Origin: Neisseria dumasiana
GTDB lineage: Bacteria; Pseudomonadota; Gammaproteobacteria; Burkholderiales; Neisseriaceae
Assembly: GCF_022870885.1 (NCBI RefSeq)
Contig: NZ_CP091509.1
Location: 744,001-808,000, forward strand
Reading direction: 5' to 3'
DNA: 64,000 nt
The first letter of the stretch is position 1. The number at the start of each line of letters is the position of its first letter. This document shows, piece after piece, positions 25,908 through 35,317 of this stretch. Below the pieces are notes generated by a model, which was not told the origin of the DNA, ran no database searches, and worked only from the letters and a program-made list of their open reading frames with translations. Position numbers and translations under genes: made by a program.

Positions 25908-26933
25908 ATGAAACGAGCTTTTATTCTTAGTGATTGCGAACCACCTTTGTGCGAAGAAAAGCCTTATGCTTTGCTCACCGCAAATGTAACCAAAGGCCAC
26001 CATTTCATTGCGCAAACCGAACAGCGTCAACATGCTTTCAACCGCGATGTAAACCCTCAAAATCAAAACGTATACCGGCTGCCGCTTTCGCTTTTTCACA
26101 AACCTTATAAGGGCAAGGCGGAGAGCGTGAACATTGAAAACAATCTGGAAGTAAACAATCTTTACACCTTATCTTTTGTAGAAGGCAGCGGCGGCAGCCA
26201 ATACAACTTGGAAAGCTGGTTCAGCCGCCATGAAAGCGGCTATGAAGAGGCCACCAATACTTTGAGAACCATACGCACCGGCAGTCAGAACGTACCTGAA
26301 TCGATGTGGCGTATTTTAAGATTGAAATTATTGGGTATTTTCAGAAATCCTTACAATCACAATACCTCGTTTGTACACGGCCTGCACCAATCTGTTCTGA
26401 GTCAGCTTCCGGAGGTCAGCTCGGAATTCGTCGGATTAATCGAACAAAGGCAGCAACCGCGCTTGGAAAAAATCTTAACTGCTTTTGAATTTACACCAAA
26501 CAGCTATACCCGATGGTTGGCAAACCTATACGGTATGCTGAGTGAAGGTGTGATGCAGCCTTCTTTGTTTGAACGCCTGTTTGCTGCCTTGTTTGCAGAC
26601 CCTGGGGCGGTAAAAATAGAATTATATTGCTACACAAAAGAGTCGGATTGCTGCCTGTTTGCCGATACGGGATTTTGCGCTCAGGTCTCTCAGGCGCAGT
26701 TCAGCATAGGCGTGAGTATAGCCTCAGACATGTTTGCGATTGTTCATCTCCAACGTGCACGTTGGAAAGCGTTGAGAGATAATTTTGCAGACCATGTTCC
26801 CAAGCCTTCAGAATTGGATATGACGGTTATCGAAAACAATCAACAGCAAAGAGCTACATTTAACCGATTGTGCATCAGAAATGCCCGTGAAGCGGTGTTC
26901 GGGCGAAGTAATCAGCGGGCAGATTATTTTTAA
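25908..26933 (+). CDS. uncharacterised protein, possibly DUF4238-like
   Basis: I do not recognise this protein with confidence. It is 341 aa from the ATG at 25908 (MKRAFILSDCEPP), or 355 aa from 25866; neither has a good Shine-Dalgarno, and a DUS-like string (GGCCGTCTGAAA) lies between the two. It has no signal peptide or membrane span. The early KGHHFIAQTEQRQHAFN, the later LYTL, and LESWFSRHESGYEEA recall the layout of DUF4238 proteins, but this is a weak resemblance. Composition is more AT-rich than the neighbours. It ends before a long palindrome, in the most accessory-looking part of the window. Confidence 0.6.
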   Translation: MKRAFILSDCEPPLCEEKPYALLTANVTKGHHFIAQTEQRQHAFNRDVNPQNQNVYRLPLSLFHKPYKGKAESVNIENNLEVNNLYTLSFVEGSGGSQYNLESWFSRHESGYEEATNTLRTIRTGSQNVPESMWRILRLKLLGIFRNPYNHNTSFVHGLHQSVLSQLPEVSSEFVGLIEQRQQPRLEKILTAFEFTPNSYTRWLANLYGMLSEGVMQPSLFERLFAALFADPGAVKIELYCYTKESDCCLFADTGFCAQVSQAQFSIGVSIASDMFAIVHLQRARWKALRDNFADHVPKPSELDMTVIENNQQQRATFNRLCIRNAREAVFGRSNQRADYF

Positions 26934-27186
26934 CCGGTTCTCAACAAGAGCATAAAAGGCCGTCTGAAAATAGATTTGATGTTAAGTTGATCGATTGAAA
27001 AAATTATATTTTCCTGCTGAAGTTTAGGTTAAATTGAGAGTAGATCCACTTTAATTAAATAATCAAGGGCGTGTGGCCGGTTTACCGGCCACACGCCCTT
27101 GATTATTTAAATTTAAGAATACAGCCAATCAACTTAATTTCCAATACGGTAAAGGCGCAGCAACGCGGTAGCAGAATTTAAATTGA
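26934..27186. other. convergent intergenic region with palindrome and repeats
   Basis: Besides one DUS (26957-26968) the gap contains a Correia-type end fragment (TTAAGTTGATCGATTG near 26981), the 27055-27110 palindrome, and a short Correia-like element at 27120-27195 that runs into the next gene. Confidence 0.6.
27055..27110. terminator. 56-nt palindrome, likely bidirectional terminator
   Basis: Two perfect 27-nt arms (left arm core AATCAAGGGCGTGTGGCCGG) surround a 2-nt TT centre. The GC-rich middle is flanked by A/T on both sides, so it has a terminator-like form on both strands, and it sits between convergent genes. It contains no DUS and is unusually long and perfect. Confidence 0.7.
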
Positions 27187-27195
27187 TCAACTATA
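27120..27195. mobile_element. short Correia-like element
   Basis: It runs from TACAGCCAATCAACTTAAT to AATTGATCAACTATA, with AAGGCGCAGCAACGCGGTAG inside. It is an internally deleted (about 76 bp) form of the larger copies. Its right end overlaps the 3' end of the minus-strand gene at 27187. Confidence 0.65.
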
Positions 27196-28350
27196 AAGGT
27201 TTGTTGCAACGGCGGCAGAAATATCTACAGGATTTTCCTTTGAATCGGATTCTTGTTCTTCAACCTGTTCTTTATCACCGGCTTCGGATAAATTGTTTTC
27301 GGTTTTAACAGGCATTCTGATTGCAGAAGGTAAAGGAATACCCGATGAAACCGGTTCTTTCATGATAGGGAATCCATTATCTTCAGGCTCTTTATCAGAT
27401 TCCATTTCAATGGGTGCAGAACGGTTTATATGGCTATCAACAGTTTGTACGGCATCTTGAGTAAATTCGGTATTGCTTGTTACCGGCTCTGTAAACTCTA
27501 TTTCCGATTCTGCCGCTGTGATTTCAGGTTGAGTAATTTCGGATGTATTTTGAAAAGCAGTATCTTCGGTTAAAGTGGTTTCAGGTTGGTTAACCACAGT
27601 TTCAGGCTGGGTTACCACGGTTTCAGGCTGGGTTACCACGGTTTCAGGTTGAGTCACCACGGTTTCAGGTTGAGTCACCACGGTTTCAGGTTGAGTCACC
27701 ACGGTTTCAGGCTGGGTGACTACGGTTTCAGGTTGGGTTACCACAGTTTCAGGCTGGGTCACTACGGTTTTGGGTTGGTTAACCACGGTTTCGGGCTGGG
27801 TTACTACGGTTTCAGGCTGGGCTGGCAGGTCATCAGTATGCTCAGGAATAGCGCGAGCTTTCTGATTATCTGTGTTGATGTTGGTTACTGTTGCATTAGA
27901 TTCGGTGGTTTCTAAATCGGATTCAAGTCTGCTTGCCGACAAAGTTTTGTGTGTATGATCGGATTTGACAGGAACAGGATCGATGTAGCAATTTTCGCCG
28001 ACTTTAACAGTGTCTATACCCGAAACTAAAAAAGTATCGGTGGGTGTGTTGTCTTTAGCGTATTCGATTTCGCCTTTCAAAGCAACATATACAGGTGTTT
28101 TGGATGGGGTATTTTTTCTTATACTGATGAGTTCGGCCATGGCTTCATAGCCGTATTTTTTGTATGGCAGTAAGGAATAATGTTGGCGTCTTGTGCAATC
28201 TTGAAGACGTACAAAATTATTTTCAACGATTAACATGCCCGGGAAGTATCCATTAGCTGCATCTTTAGGGTGTTCAGCAGGTTGTGCAAAAGCCGGAACT
28301 GAAACATGGTATAGCAAAGCCAAGATTGCCAAGCGGATATGGTGAGGCAT
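27187..28350 (-). CDS. secreted protein with QPETVVT heptad repeats
   Basis: A 387-aa protein of unknown function. I chose the ATG at 28350 behind AGAAAGG; it opens a signal peptide (MPHHIRLAILALLYHVSVPAFA). A domain of about 110 residues follows with two cysteines (LQDCTRR and GENCYIDP), possibly a disulfide. Then comes a Ser/Thr/Asn-rich stretch and about eleven tandem QPETVVT-type heptads, followed by an acidic Thr/Glu/Ser-rich tail. No LPXTG, TM or autotransporter domain is seen. The stop TGA and the last two codons lie in the end of a Correia-like element, so the original C-terminus may have been longer. Confidence 0.75.
   Translation of the reverse strand: MPHHIRLAILALLYHVSVPAFAQPAEHPKDAANGYFPGMLIVENNFVRLQDCTRRQHYSLLPYKKYGYEAMAELISIRKNTPSKTPVYVALKGEIEYAKDNTPTDTFLVSGIDTVKVGENCYIDPVPVKSDHTHKTLSASRLESDLETTESNATVTNINTDNQKARAIPEHTDDLPAQPETVVTQPETVVNQPKTVVTQPETVVTQPETVVTQPETVVTQPETVVTQPETVVTQPETVVTQPETVVTQPETVVNQPETTLTEDTAFQNTSEITQPEITAAESEIEFTEPVTSNTEFTQDAVQTVDSHINRSAPIEMESDKEPEDNGFPIMKEPVSSGIPLPSAIRMPVKTENNLSEAGDKEQVEEQESDSKENPVDISAAVATNLYS
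27580..27831. repeat. 21-bp in-frame tandem repeat (12 units, last one degenerate)
   Basis: On the + strand the unit is TTCAGGYTGGGTYACYACGG plus T, repeated from 27580 with small substitutions. On the minus strand each unit encodes QPETVVT or QPETVVN, with one QPKTVVT. The unit is a multiple of three, so copy changes would alter length without breaking the frame. Confidence 0.95.
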
Positions 28351-28732
28351 AAAAACCTTTCTGTAATAGAACTTAATGTAAGTGAGTTTGTTATGCTGTA
28401 AATATATCATTTATGCATATAAATGCAAAATGTATTTTTAATAGGTTAAAATGTTTTAATTTCATGAAGTTGTAATGATTTGTTTCTAAATGGGAAATAA
28501 GATTTTCGAGTTTGAAGGGGTATCGGAAGGGGAAAGAATTTCAAAATAGGTGGTAGATATAAACTAATATATATCATATAGATAACTCAATGTGTCGGCA
28601 GTATGCAACTGCAAAAACTGTTTGATTGGCTATATAGCAGTTATTTTGATGTTTTTATGTTTTCGGCCGGGCGGGTATATAAATGCAAATAAAAAGCCTG
28701 CTTTCCAAAAGCAGGCTTTGAGTCTATTAATA
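28351..28732. other. AT-rich intergenic region
   Basis: There is no gene. It is strongly AT-rich and should carry the promoter of the repeat-protein gene on the minus strand, but I see no convincing hexamers. A Correia-type end remnant (TTTGATTGGCTATA) lies at 28621-28635, and the secA terminator is at 28693-28719. Confidence 0.5.
28693..28719 (-). terminator. secA terminator
   Basis: AAAGCCTGCTT and AAGCAGGCTTT form an 11-bp stem with a 5-nt loop; the minus strand continues into TTTTTATTTG. It has no DUS. Confidence 0.85.
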
Positions 28733-31489
28733 TTAGTTTAATTTCCCATGGCATTGTTTATATTTTTTGCCGCTTCCGCAGGGGCATAAATCATTGCGGT
28801 GGATGATTCTGCCTTGTTGAGCAAGCACTTCGGGGCTGTAATCATTGCCTGTGGGGTCGAATGCCTCTGTTGCCAAATCATCGCGCGATTCGCCTAGCAC
28901 GTCTTCCATCGACGGTGCGCCGGAGTGGGTGGCTTGCATAAACGCAGGCTCTTTGGGTTCGGTATCGGCGACAATATCATCGCTTTGTTCGATTTGAACT
29001 GCCGTTAGCAAAGATGCAACATTTTGTTTGATGCCGTTCCACAGTTGCTCAAACATGATGAAGGCTTCGCGCTTGTATTCCTGTTTGGGGTTTTTCTGGG
29101 CATAACTGCGCAAATGAATGCCTTGCCGCAGGTAATCCATAGCGGCGAGATGCTCGCGCCAGTTGTTGTCGATAACTTGCAGCAATACATTCCGCTCGAA
29201 GTTGTTCATGTTTTGTTTGCCTACCAGCTCCGATTTGTCTGCATACTCTTTTTCCGCTTGGGCGATCAGACGCTCTTTAATATCTTGGTTGTCCAAGGTA
29301 TTGTTTTCTTTGAGCCAGCCTTGAATGTCGGCATTTAAACGGAATTCGCTCGCCAGTTGTGATTCCAGTGCCGGAATGTCCCATTCTTCTTCCATGGTAT
29401 CGGGCGGCATGTAGCTGTCTACCAAGCTGCTTAATACTTCTTCGCGGATGGATTGCGCGAGTTCGCCGACATCTTTATTGGTAAGGATTGCATTGCGGTA
29501 ATGGTAGATGACTTTACGCTGGTCGTTGGCAACATCATCGTATTCCAATACTTGTTTGCGCATATCGAAGTTGCGGCCTTCTACTTTGCGCTGTGCGCCT
29601 TCGATTTGGCGGGTCAGCATGCTGTGTTCGATGGCTACGCCGCGCTCGGGGGCTAAGCGGTTAAGAAGGGCGGCTGCGCGGTCAAGGGCAAATAGGCGCA
29701 GCAAGGGGTCTTCGAAAGAAAGATAGAAACGGCTGGAACCGGGGTCGCCCTGACGGCCGGCACGACCGCGCAATTGGTTGTCGATGCGACGGCTTTCGTG
29801 GCGCTCTGTGCCGATAATATGCAGCCCGCCCGCTGCCAATACTTTGTTGTGCTCGGCTTCCCAGCTGTTTTCCAGTTTGCTGATACGGGCTTGTTTTTCT
29901 TCTTCGCTCAGGCTTTCGTCGGCACGGATGGCGTCGCTTTGATGTTTGACGTTACCGCCCAGAACGATGTCGGTGCCTCGGCCTGCCATATTGGTGGCAA
30001 CGGTAATCATGCTCGGCTTACCGGCTTGGGCAACGATTAAGGCTTCGCGTTCGTGTTCTTTGGCGTTCAATACGTTATGCGGCAACCCGGCTTTGTTGAG
30101 TAAAGCAGATACCAATTCTGAGTTTTCAATGCTGGTGGTGCCGACGAGCACGGGTTGGCCTTTATCGAAGCAGGCTTGGATGTCTTTGATAACGGCTTCG
30201 TATTTTTCTTCGGCGGTGCGGAAAATTTGGTCGTTGAAGTCTTTTCGCTGCGTCGGACGGTTGGTGGGGATGATAACGGTTTCTAAGCCGTAGATGCTTT
30301 GGAATTCGAAGGCTTCGGTGTCGGCCGTGCCGGTCATGCCTGCAAGTTTTTGATACAGGCGGAAATAGTTTTGGAAAGTGATGGAGGCAAGCGTTTGGTT
30401 TTCACGTTTGATTTCTACGCCTTCTTTGGCTTCCACCGCTTGGTGCAAACCTTCCGACCAACGGCGGCCGGACATCAGACGGCCTGTAAATTCGTCGACA
30501 ATAACGATTTCGCCGTCTTGAATAACGTAGTGCTGGTCTTTATGGAACAAGGCATGTGCACGCAATGCCGCCATCAGGTGGTGCATCAGCATGATGTTGC
30601 CGGCAGAGTAGAGTGAATCGCCTTCTTGGAGCAACCCTATTTCAGACAGAATTTGCTCGGCATGTTCGTGGCCTGCTTCGCTCAAAATAACCGAATGGGC
30701 TTTTTCATCTACCCAGTAATCTCCCGCGCCTTCTTCGGTTTCTTGGCGGATGAGTCGGGCCGGAACCTGATCCATAACTTGATACAGCTGCACGTTGTCG
30801 TCGGCTTGGCCTGAGATAATCAGCGGGGTACGGGCTTCGTCGATCAAAATGGAGTCTACTTCGTCCACAACGGCAAAAGACAGCTCGCGCTGAACTTTGT
30901 CGTATTGGTCGGTAACCATGTTGTCGCGCAGGTAGTCGAAACCGAATTCGTTGTTGGTGCCGTAGGTAATGTCGGCGTTGTAGGCGGTTTGGCGGAAGAA
31001 GGGCTGCATGTCGCTCACAATCACGCCGACGCTCAAGCCCAAGAAATTATAAAGCGGTTCCATAATGCCGGCATCGCGCGAGGCGAGGTAATCATTGACG
31101 GTAACCACATGAACGCCTTTGCCGGTAAGTGCGTTGAGATATACGGCTAAGGTTGCAACCAAAGTTTTGCCTTCGCCGGTGCGCATCTCGGCAATTTTGC
31201 CGTCGTGCAGCACCATACCGCCGATCAGCTGGACATCGAAGTGGCGCATACCCAGCACGCGGCGGCTGGCTTCGCGGCATACGGCGAATGCTTCGGGCAG
31301 AATGCTGTTCAGGCTTTCGCCTTTGTTTAAGCGCTCTTTGAATTCGGGTGTTTTGGCTTTGAGGGCTTCGTCGCTGAGTTCTTTCAGTTGGGGTTCCAAC
31401 GCATTGATTTTGGCTACTGTTTTGCGATATTGTTTGAGCAGACGGTCGTTGCGGCTGCCAAACACTTTTTTGGCTAAGTTGGTAAGCAT
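28733..31489 (-). CDS. secA: preprotein translocase ATPase SecA
   Basis: Motor of the Sec pathway, pushing unfolded preproteins through SecYEG; 918 aa, the usual length. Walker A is [13 protein letters not shown] near residue 100, followed by [10 protein letters not shown], Walker [18 protein letters not shown], and the second ATPase half with [14 protein letters not shown] and [18 protein letters not shown]. The C-terminal zinc finger is intact as [15 protein letters not shown], for SecB and lipid binding. dciA is transcribed divergently from 31678. The minus-strand start is preceded by GGAAATTCC, with an imperfect Shine-Dalgarno. Confidence 0.98.
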   Translation of the reverse strand: MLTNLAKKVFGSRNDRLLKQYRKTVAKINALEPQLKELSDEALKAKTPEFKERLNKGESLNSILPEAFAVCREASRRVLGMRHFDVQLIGGMVLHDGKIAEMRTGEGKTLVATLAVYLNALTGKGVHVVTVNDYLASRDAGIMEPLYNFLGLSVGVIVSDMQPFFRQTAYNADITYGTNNEFGFDYLRDNMVTDQYDKVQRELSFAVVDEVDSILIDEARTPLIISGQADDNVQLYQVMDQVPARLIRQETEEGAGDYWVDEKAHSVILSEAGHEHAEQILSEIGLLQEGDSLYSAGNIMLMHHLMAALRAHALFHKDQHYVIQDGEIVIVDEFTGRLMSGRRWSEGLHQAVEAKEGVEIKRENQTLASITFQNYFRLYQKLAGMTGTADTEAFEFQSIYGLETVIIPTNRPTQRKDFNDQIFRTAEEKYEAVIKDIQACFDKGQPVLVGTTSIENSELVSALLNKAGLPHNVLNAKEHEREALIVAQAGKPSMITVATNMAGRGTDIVLGGNVKHQSDAIRADESLSEEEKQARISKLENSWEAEHNKVLAAGGLHIIGTERHESRRIDNQLRGRAGRQGDPGSSRFYLSFEDPLLRLFALDRAAALLNRLAPERGVAIEHSMLTRQIEGAQRKVEGRNFDMRKQVLEYDDVANDQRKVIYHYRNAILTNKDVGELAQSIREEVLSSLVDSYMPPDTMEEEWDIPALESQLASEFRLNADIQGWLKENNTLDNQDIKERLIAQAEKEYADKSELVGKQNMNNFERNVLLQVIDNNWREHLAAMDYLRQGIHLRSYAQKNPKQEYKREAFIMFEQLWNGIKQNVASLLTAVQIEQSDDIVADTEPKEPAFMQATHSGAPSMEDVLGESRDDLATEAFDPTGNDYSPEVLAQQGRIIHRNDLCPCGSGKKYKQCHGKLN

Positions 31490-31677
31490 GGAATTTCCTG
31501 TGACGGAGCGGCTGAATCGTTCCGCGGGTATGTAAATTTAAGATGCAAATAAATTAAATCTGAATTTTAACACAAGCCGTTTGGCAGGGTTACAATGCCG
31601 TTTGAAATGGCGGCAGTTTGACTGAATTTCAACTTTTCTTTACTGAATGAAAACAACACTCGGGCGGTTGACTTAAC

Positions 31678-32100
31678 ATGGATTTGGAAAAAATCGGCAA
31701 AAAAGACAGCAGGCTGGCGGCTTTGATCAAACAGTCGCAACAATGGCGCAAGCTCGACAGGCAGGTCAAGCAGATTATGCCGGCCAATCTGCGGCCGCAT
31801 TTTCAGACGGCCTGTGTGGAAGACGGGGTGCTGATTTTGCTTGCCGATAACAATATGGCGTTGTCGCGTTTGCGCATGATTGCTCCGGGGCTGTTGCCGC
31901 AGCTTCAGGAGATTGTTGCCGACATTCGGGAAGTGCGCGTGAAGATTGTGCCTAAGCAGGCGGAAGCGGCACGGGAAAACCGGCTGGTGTTAAGCGATGC
32001 GGCGATTGAGGGGTTTAAAGATACAGCCGAACGGTTGGCACACCACCCCGAGCTGGCCGAAGCATTGCGCCAACTGGCCGACAAATACGGCAGGCGTTAA
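31678..32100 (+). CDS. DciA-like (DUF721) protein
   Basis: A 140-aa protein of the DUF721 family. DciA members help load the replicative helicase DnaB where no DnaC is present. Visible is the family core VEDGVLILLADNNMALSRLRMIAPGLL, here seen as two blocks around residues 50-75, with a helical basic tail. Neisseria lacks DnaC, and secA next to a DUF721 gene is common in proteobacteria. An internal DUS falls at 31801-31812. The start ATG at 31678 has no strong Shine-Dalgarno. Confidence 0.8.
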   Translation: MDLEKIGKKDSRLAALIKQSQQWRKLDRQVKQIMPANLRPHFQTACVEDGVLILLADNNMALSRLRMIAPGLLPQLQEIVADIREVRVKIVPKQAEAARENRLVLSDAAIEGFKDTAERLAHHPELAEALRQLADKYGRR

Positions 32101-32163
32101 GCTGAATGAAGAATATTCCGATGCAAAACGGATTAAGGCGTTTGTGCGGGAAAGGTTGTAAAC

Positions 32164-32191
32164 AGGCCGTCTGAAACCTTTCAGACGGCCT
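32164..32191. terminator. DUS-type bidirectional terminator
   Basis: AGGCCGTCTGAAA and TTTCAGACGGCCT with a CC loop, between convergent dciA and nupC. Confidence 0.75.
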
Positions 32192-32227
32192 TTACCCAAT
32201 TTTCACTTTAATTTGGGAAGTGTGTGC

Positions 32228-33505
32228 TCAAGACAAAATGGCAGCGCCGGATAAGCTGATAAACAGTCCGGCAATCACCGCGCTCATCAGGTTGGACAGC
32301 GAGCCGGCCACTACGGCTTTCAAACCCAAGCGGGCGACGTCTTTGCGGCGGTTGGGTGCCATAATGCTCAAACCGCCCACCAATACGGCAATCGAACCCA
32401 AGTTGGCAAAACCGCACAGGGCAAAAGAAATAATGGCTTTGGTCATGTCGCTGAGCTGAACGGCCGATTCGGGCTTCAGGTAATTGACAAATTCGGAATA
32501 GGCAACAAATTCGTTAACAACGATTTTTTGGCCGATAAGCGAACCTGCCACGCCGGCTTCGCTCCACGGTACGCCGATAACCCAAGCCAAAGGAGAGAAC
32601 AGCCAGCCGAGAATGGCTTGCAGGGTAAGGTCGCCGTGGCCGAACCAGCCCGCTACCCCGCCGATAATGCCGTTAATCAGCGCAATCAAAGCCACGAAAG
32701 CGAGCAGCGAAGCACCTACCGCGATGGCAATTTGCGCACCGGTAACGGCACCGCCTGCCGCTGCGTCTATCACGTTTGTGGGTTTTTCTTCATCGCTTTG
32801 CGCCATTACTTCCAATTCGTTTTGCGTTTTTTCCGTTTCCGGAATGAGCAGTTTGGCAAACAGCAAACCGCCCGGCGCGGCCATAAACGAAGCGGCAATC
32901 AGATAAGGAAGCGGCACGCCCATTTGCGAATAACCGGCCAACACCGAGCCGGCCACCGATGCCAAGCCGCCGCTCATCACTGCAAACAGTTCCGATTCGG
33001 TCATTTTGCTGATATAGGGGCGCACCACCAGCGGGGCTTCGGTTTGGCCCACAAAAATATTGGCCGCCGCCGACATGGATTCGGCTTTGGACGTGCCGAG
33101 CATTTTTTGCAGGAAACCGCCGATAAATTTAATCAGCATCTGCATCACGCCGATGTAGTACAGCACCGCCATCAATGCCGAGAAAAACACAATCAGCGGC
33201 AATACGCGCAAGGCAAACACAAAACCGCCGCCGCCGAACACTTCAAACATTTTGTCCGACACCAGCCCGCCGAATAAAAAGCCCAAGCCGTTGTTGCCGT
33301 ATGCGATTACTTTGCTTACGGCTTCCGATACCGCCAGCAGGCCGTCGCGCCCCCACGGCACATACAGCACCAATGCGCCCAAGGCCACCTGAATCAGAAA
33401 CGCACCCGCCACCGTGCGGATATTGATGGCCCGGCGGTTGGTGGAAAGCAGCACCGCAATCGCCACCAGCACCGCCATGCCCAGCAAACTGTGTAAAACA
33501 CCCAT
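32228..33505 (-). CDS. nupC: NupC/CNT family nucleoside transporter
   Basis: Concentrative nucleoside transporter importing nucleosides with H+ or Na+; 425 aa, inner membrane. The CNT family regions are seen in [52 protein letters not shown], and the C-terminal [14 protein letters not shown] and [17 protein letters not shown]. The minus-strand start is preceded by AAAGGAAAACCGAA. It is divergent from bcp, with a pair of DUS copies between them. Confidence 0.94.
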   Translation of the reverse strand: MGVLHSLLGMAVLVAIAVLLSTNRRAINIRTVAGAFLIQVALGALVLYVPWGRDGLLAVSEAVSKVIAYGNNGLGFLFGGLVSDKMFEVFGGGGFVFALRVLPLIVFFSALMAVLYYIGVMQMLIKFIGGFLQKMLGTSKAESMSAAANIFVGQTEAPLVVRPYISKMTESELFAVMSGGLASVAGSVLAGYSQMGVPLPYLIAASFMAAPGGLLFAKLLIPETEKTQNELEVMAQSDEEKPTNVIDAAAGGAVTGAQIAIAVGASLLAFVALIALINGIIGGVAGWFGHGDLTLQAILGWLFSPLAWVIGVPWSEAGVAGSLIGQKIVVNEFVAYSEFVNYLKPESAVQLSDMTKAIISFALCGFANLGSIAVLVGGLSIMAPNRRKDVARLGLKAVVAGSLSNLMSAVIAGLFISLSGAAILS

Positions 33506-33650
33506 TTCGGTTTTCCTTTATTGACAAAGTTCCGCCATTATAAAGGAAGCCTGCGTAAAGCCGTGCCGGAATTTTCAGACGGCCTTTGGGGTAAGCGCAG
33601 AATGGTATAAGATAAAGGCCGTCTGAAAACCGATTGAGAAAGAGAACGAC

Positions 33651-34094
33651 ATGCCGCAATACAGCTTTACCCTGCCATCTTCCGCCGAGCGCGATTTCGT
33701 ATCCGACGAACACCTGCCGCTGGTGGTTTATTTCTACCCCAAAGACAGCACGCCCGGCTGCACCACCGAAGGCTTGGATTTCAACGCCCGCTTAGGCCAA
33801 TTCAAAGCCCTCGGCTACACCGTGGTCGGCATCTCGCGCGACGGCGTGAAATCGCATCAGAACTTTTGCGCCAAACAAGGCTTCCAATTCGAACTGCTCA
33901 GCGACAAAGACGAAACCGTGTGCAAGCTGTTTGACGTAATCAAGCTGAAAAAACTCTACGGCAAAGAATCGCTCGGTATCGAACGCAGCACCTTCGTGCT
34001 CAACAAACAAGGCGGAATCGAGCACGAATGGCGCAAAGTCAAAGTAGCGGGGCACGCGCAGGAAGTGTTGGAAACCGTCAGTAAGGCCGTCTGA
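33651..34094 (+). CDS. bcp: thioredoxin-dependent peroxiredoxin, Bcp type
   Basis: Peroxiredoxin of the AhpC/TSA, Bcp/PrxQ branch; 147 aa, cytoplasmic. The peroxidatic cysteine lies in YFYPKDSTPGCTTEG. The PrxQ-type resolving Cys five residues further on is absent (CTTEGL rather than CTxEAC), so resolution would need the later Cys residues in NFCAKQG or VCKLF, or an external thiol. The stop TGA at 34092-34094 is provided by a DUS. A GNAT gene follows after 14 nt. Confidence 0.92.
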   Translation: MPQYSFTLPSSAERDFVSDEHLPLVVYFYPKDSTPGCTTEGLDFNARLGQFKALGYTVVGISRDGVKSHQNFCAKQGFQFELLSDKDETVCKLFDVIKLKKLYGKESLGIERSTFVLNKQGGIEHEWRKVKVAGHAQEVLETVSKAV

Positions 34095-34108
34095 AAAAAG
34101 GTGGAATC

Positions 34109-34693
34109 ATGAACACGCCGCAACCGATTACCCTCAGCTTAAACGGCATCCGCTTGGAGCCGTTGGGTATGCAGCACGAAGAAGGTTTGCGCGAAGCCGC
34201 GGCCGACGGCGAACTGTGGCAGCTGGTGTTTGCCTCCGTGCCCGAGCCGCACAATACCGCCGCCTATATTCAGACGGCCTTAAACATGCCCAACCGCTTG
34301 GCCTTCGCCGTGATTGACGAGCGCAGCGGCAAAGTGATCGGCAGCACCAGCTATCACGATATCGTCCCCGCCGCCGCGCGTTTGGAAATCGGCTATACCT
34401 GGTATGCCCGCAGCTACTGGCGCAGCCATGTGAACACCACCTGCAAATACCTGCTGTTGCGCCATGCCTTTGAAACGCTGGCCGTACAAACCGTGGGTTG
34501 GCGCACCGATATTCTGAACACCCGTTCGCAGCAAGCCATCGAACGCTTGGGCGCGAAAAAAGACGGCGTTTTGCGCGGCCACCAAGCCCGGCGCGACGGC
34601 AGCGTGCGCGATACCGTGATGTACAGCATGATCCGTGCAGAATGGCCGCAAGCCGAAGCCAAGCTGGCGGCATGTGTGCATGTGCAGCCATAA
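34109..34693 (+). CDS. GNAT family N-acetyltransferase
   Basis: A 194-aa acetyltransferase of the RimJ/RimL type (acetyl-CoA to an amine). The opening ITLSLNGIRLEPL is typical, the acetyl-CoA region lies around YTWYARSYWRSHVNTTCKYL, and the C-terminal RTDILNTRSQQAIERLGA is the conserved N-x-R-S-x-x-A-I-x-x-L-G-A motif. The substrate is unknown. It follows bcp and precedes ogt with a DUS in the gap, so bcp-GNAT-ogt may be one transcript. Confidence 0.88.
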   Translation: MNTPQPITLSLNGIRLEPLGMQHEEGLREAAADGELWQLVFASVPEPHNTAAYIQTALNMPNRLAFAVIDERSGKVIGSTSYHDIVPAAARLEIGYTWYARSYWRSHVNTTCKYLLLRHAFETLAVQTVGWRTDILNTRSQQAIERLGAKKDGVLRGHQARRDGSVRDTVMYSMIRAEWPQAEAKLAACVHVQP

Positions 34694-34714
34694 TTTTTCA
34701 GACGGCCTCAAACC

Positions 34715-35182
34715 ATGAACTATCCTTGTCTTTATTCCGCCCCGTTCGGCGACATCACCTTAATCTTCGATGCAGAAGAAAACCTCGTCGAACTGAATCT
34801 GTACGGCCGCCCCGAATATGCGCCTTACCCCTTGCCCGAAGCATGGAAAAAGAAACTGGACGACTACTTCTCAGGCCGTCTGAAAAACTTTCATCACCCG
34901 ATTTCCACGCAAGGCACGGCGTTCCAGCAGAAGGTTTGGCAGGCGATTGCCGAAATCCCCGCCGGAGAAGTGCTCACGTACCAAGACATCGCCCGCAAAA
35001 TCGGCAGCCATCCCCGCACAGTCGGCGGCGCATGCGGCAAAAACCCGTTGGCCTTAGTGGTACCGTGCCACCGCGTCGTCGCCAAACAAGGCTTGGGCGG
35101 ATTTTCCAGCGGAGAAGGCGACGCGCTGGCGATTAAGCGTTGGCTGCTGCAACATGAAGGCATTGAAATAAACAGCAAATAA
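34715..35182 (+). CDS. ogt: methylated-DNA--protein-cysteine methyltransferase
   Basis: Suicide repair protein moving the alkyl group from O6-alkylguanine to its own cysteine; 155 aa. The active site VVPCHRVV, the helix FQQKVWQAIAEIPAGEVLTY, and the Asn hinge GACGKNPLAL are all present. The last codons, reading NSK and the TAA stop at 35180-35182, fall in the left end of a Correia-like repeat, so the native C-terminus may have been altered. An internal DUS is at 34873-34884. Confidence 0.94.
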   Translation: MNYPCLYSAPFGDITLIFDAEENLVELNLYGRPEYAPYPLPEAWKKKLDDYFSGRLKNFHHPISTQGTAFQQKVWQAIAEIPAGEVLTYQDIARKIGSHPRTVGGACGKNPLALVVPCHRVVAKQGLGGFSSGEGDALAIKRWLLQHEGIEINSK

Positions 35183-35278
35183 ACTTTATTTCTGCTACGG
35201 CGTTGCTGCGTCTTGCCGTATTACTCATACTGTCTTCGACTTGCTGCCTTGTATCAAAAATAAGTTTATTTTGCTGTT
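35171..35278. mobile_element. Correia-like element, short form
   Basis: Imperfect inverted ends AACAGCAAATAAACTTTATT and AATAAGTTTATTTTGCTGTT enclose TTTCTGCTACGGCGTTGCTGCG and ACTTGCTGCCTTGTATC. The interior matches the 55597 element and the Correia core. It abuts the ogt stop. Confidence 0.6.
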
Positions 35279-35317
35279 AAGGCCGTCTGAAAACCCTTTT
35301 CCCGCAAGGAAACCAAC

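Noticed and set aside
27580..27831. Possible CRISPR array
   Set aside because: The 21-bp units are contiguous with no spacers and are in frame with a secreted protein.
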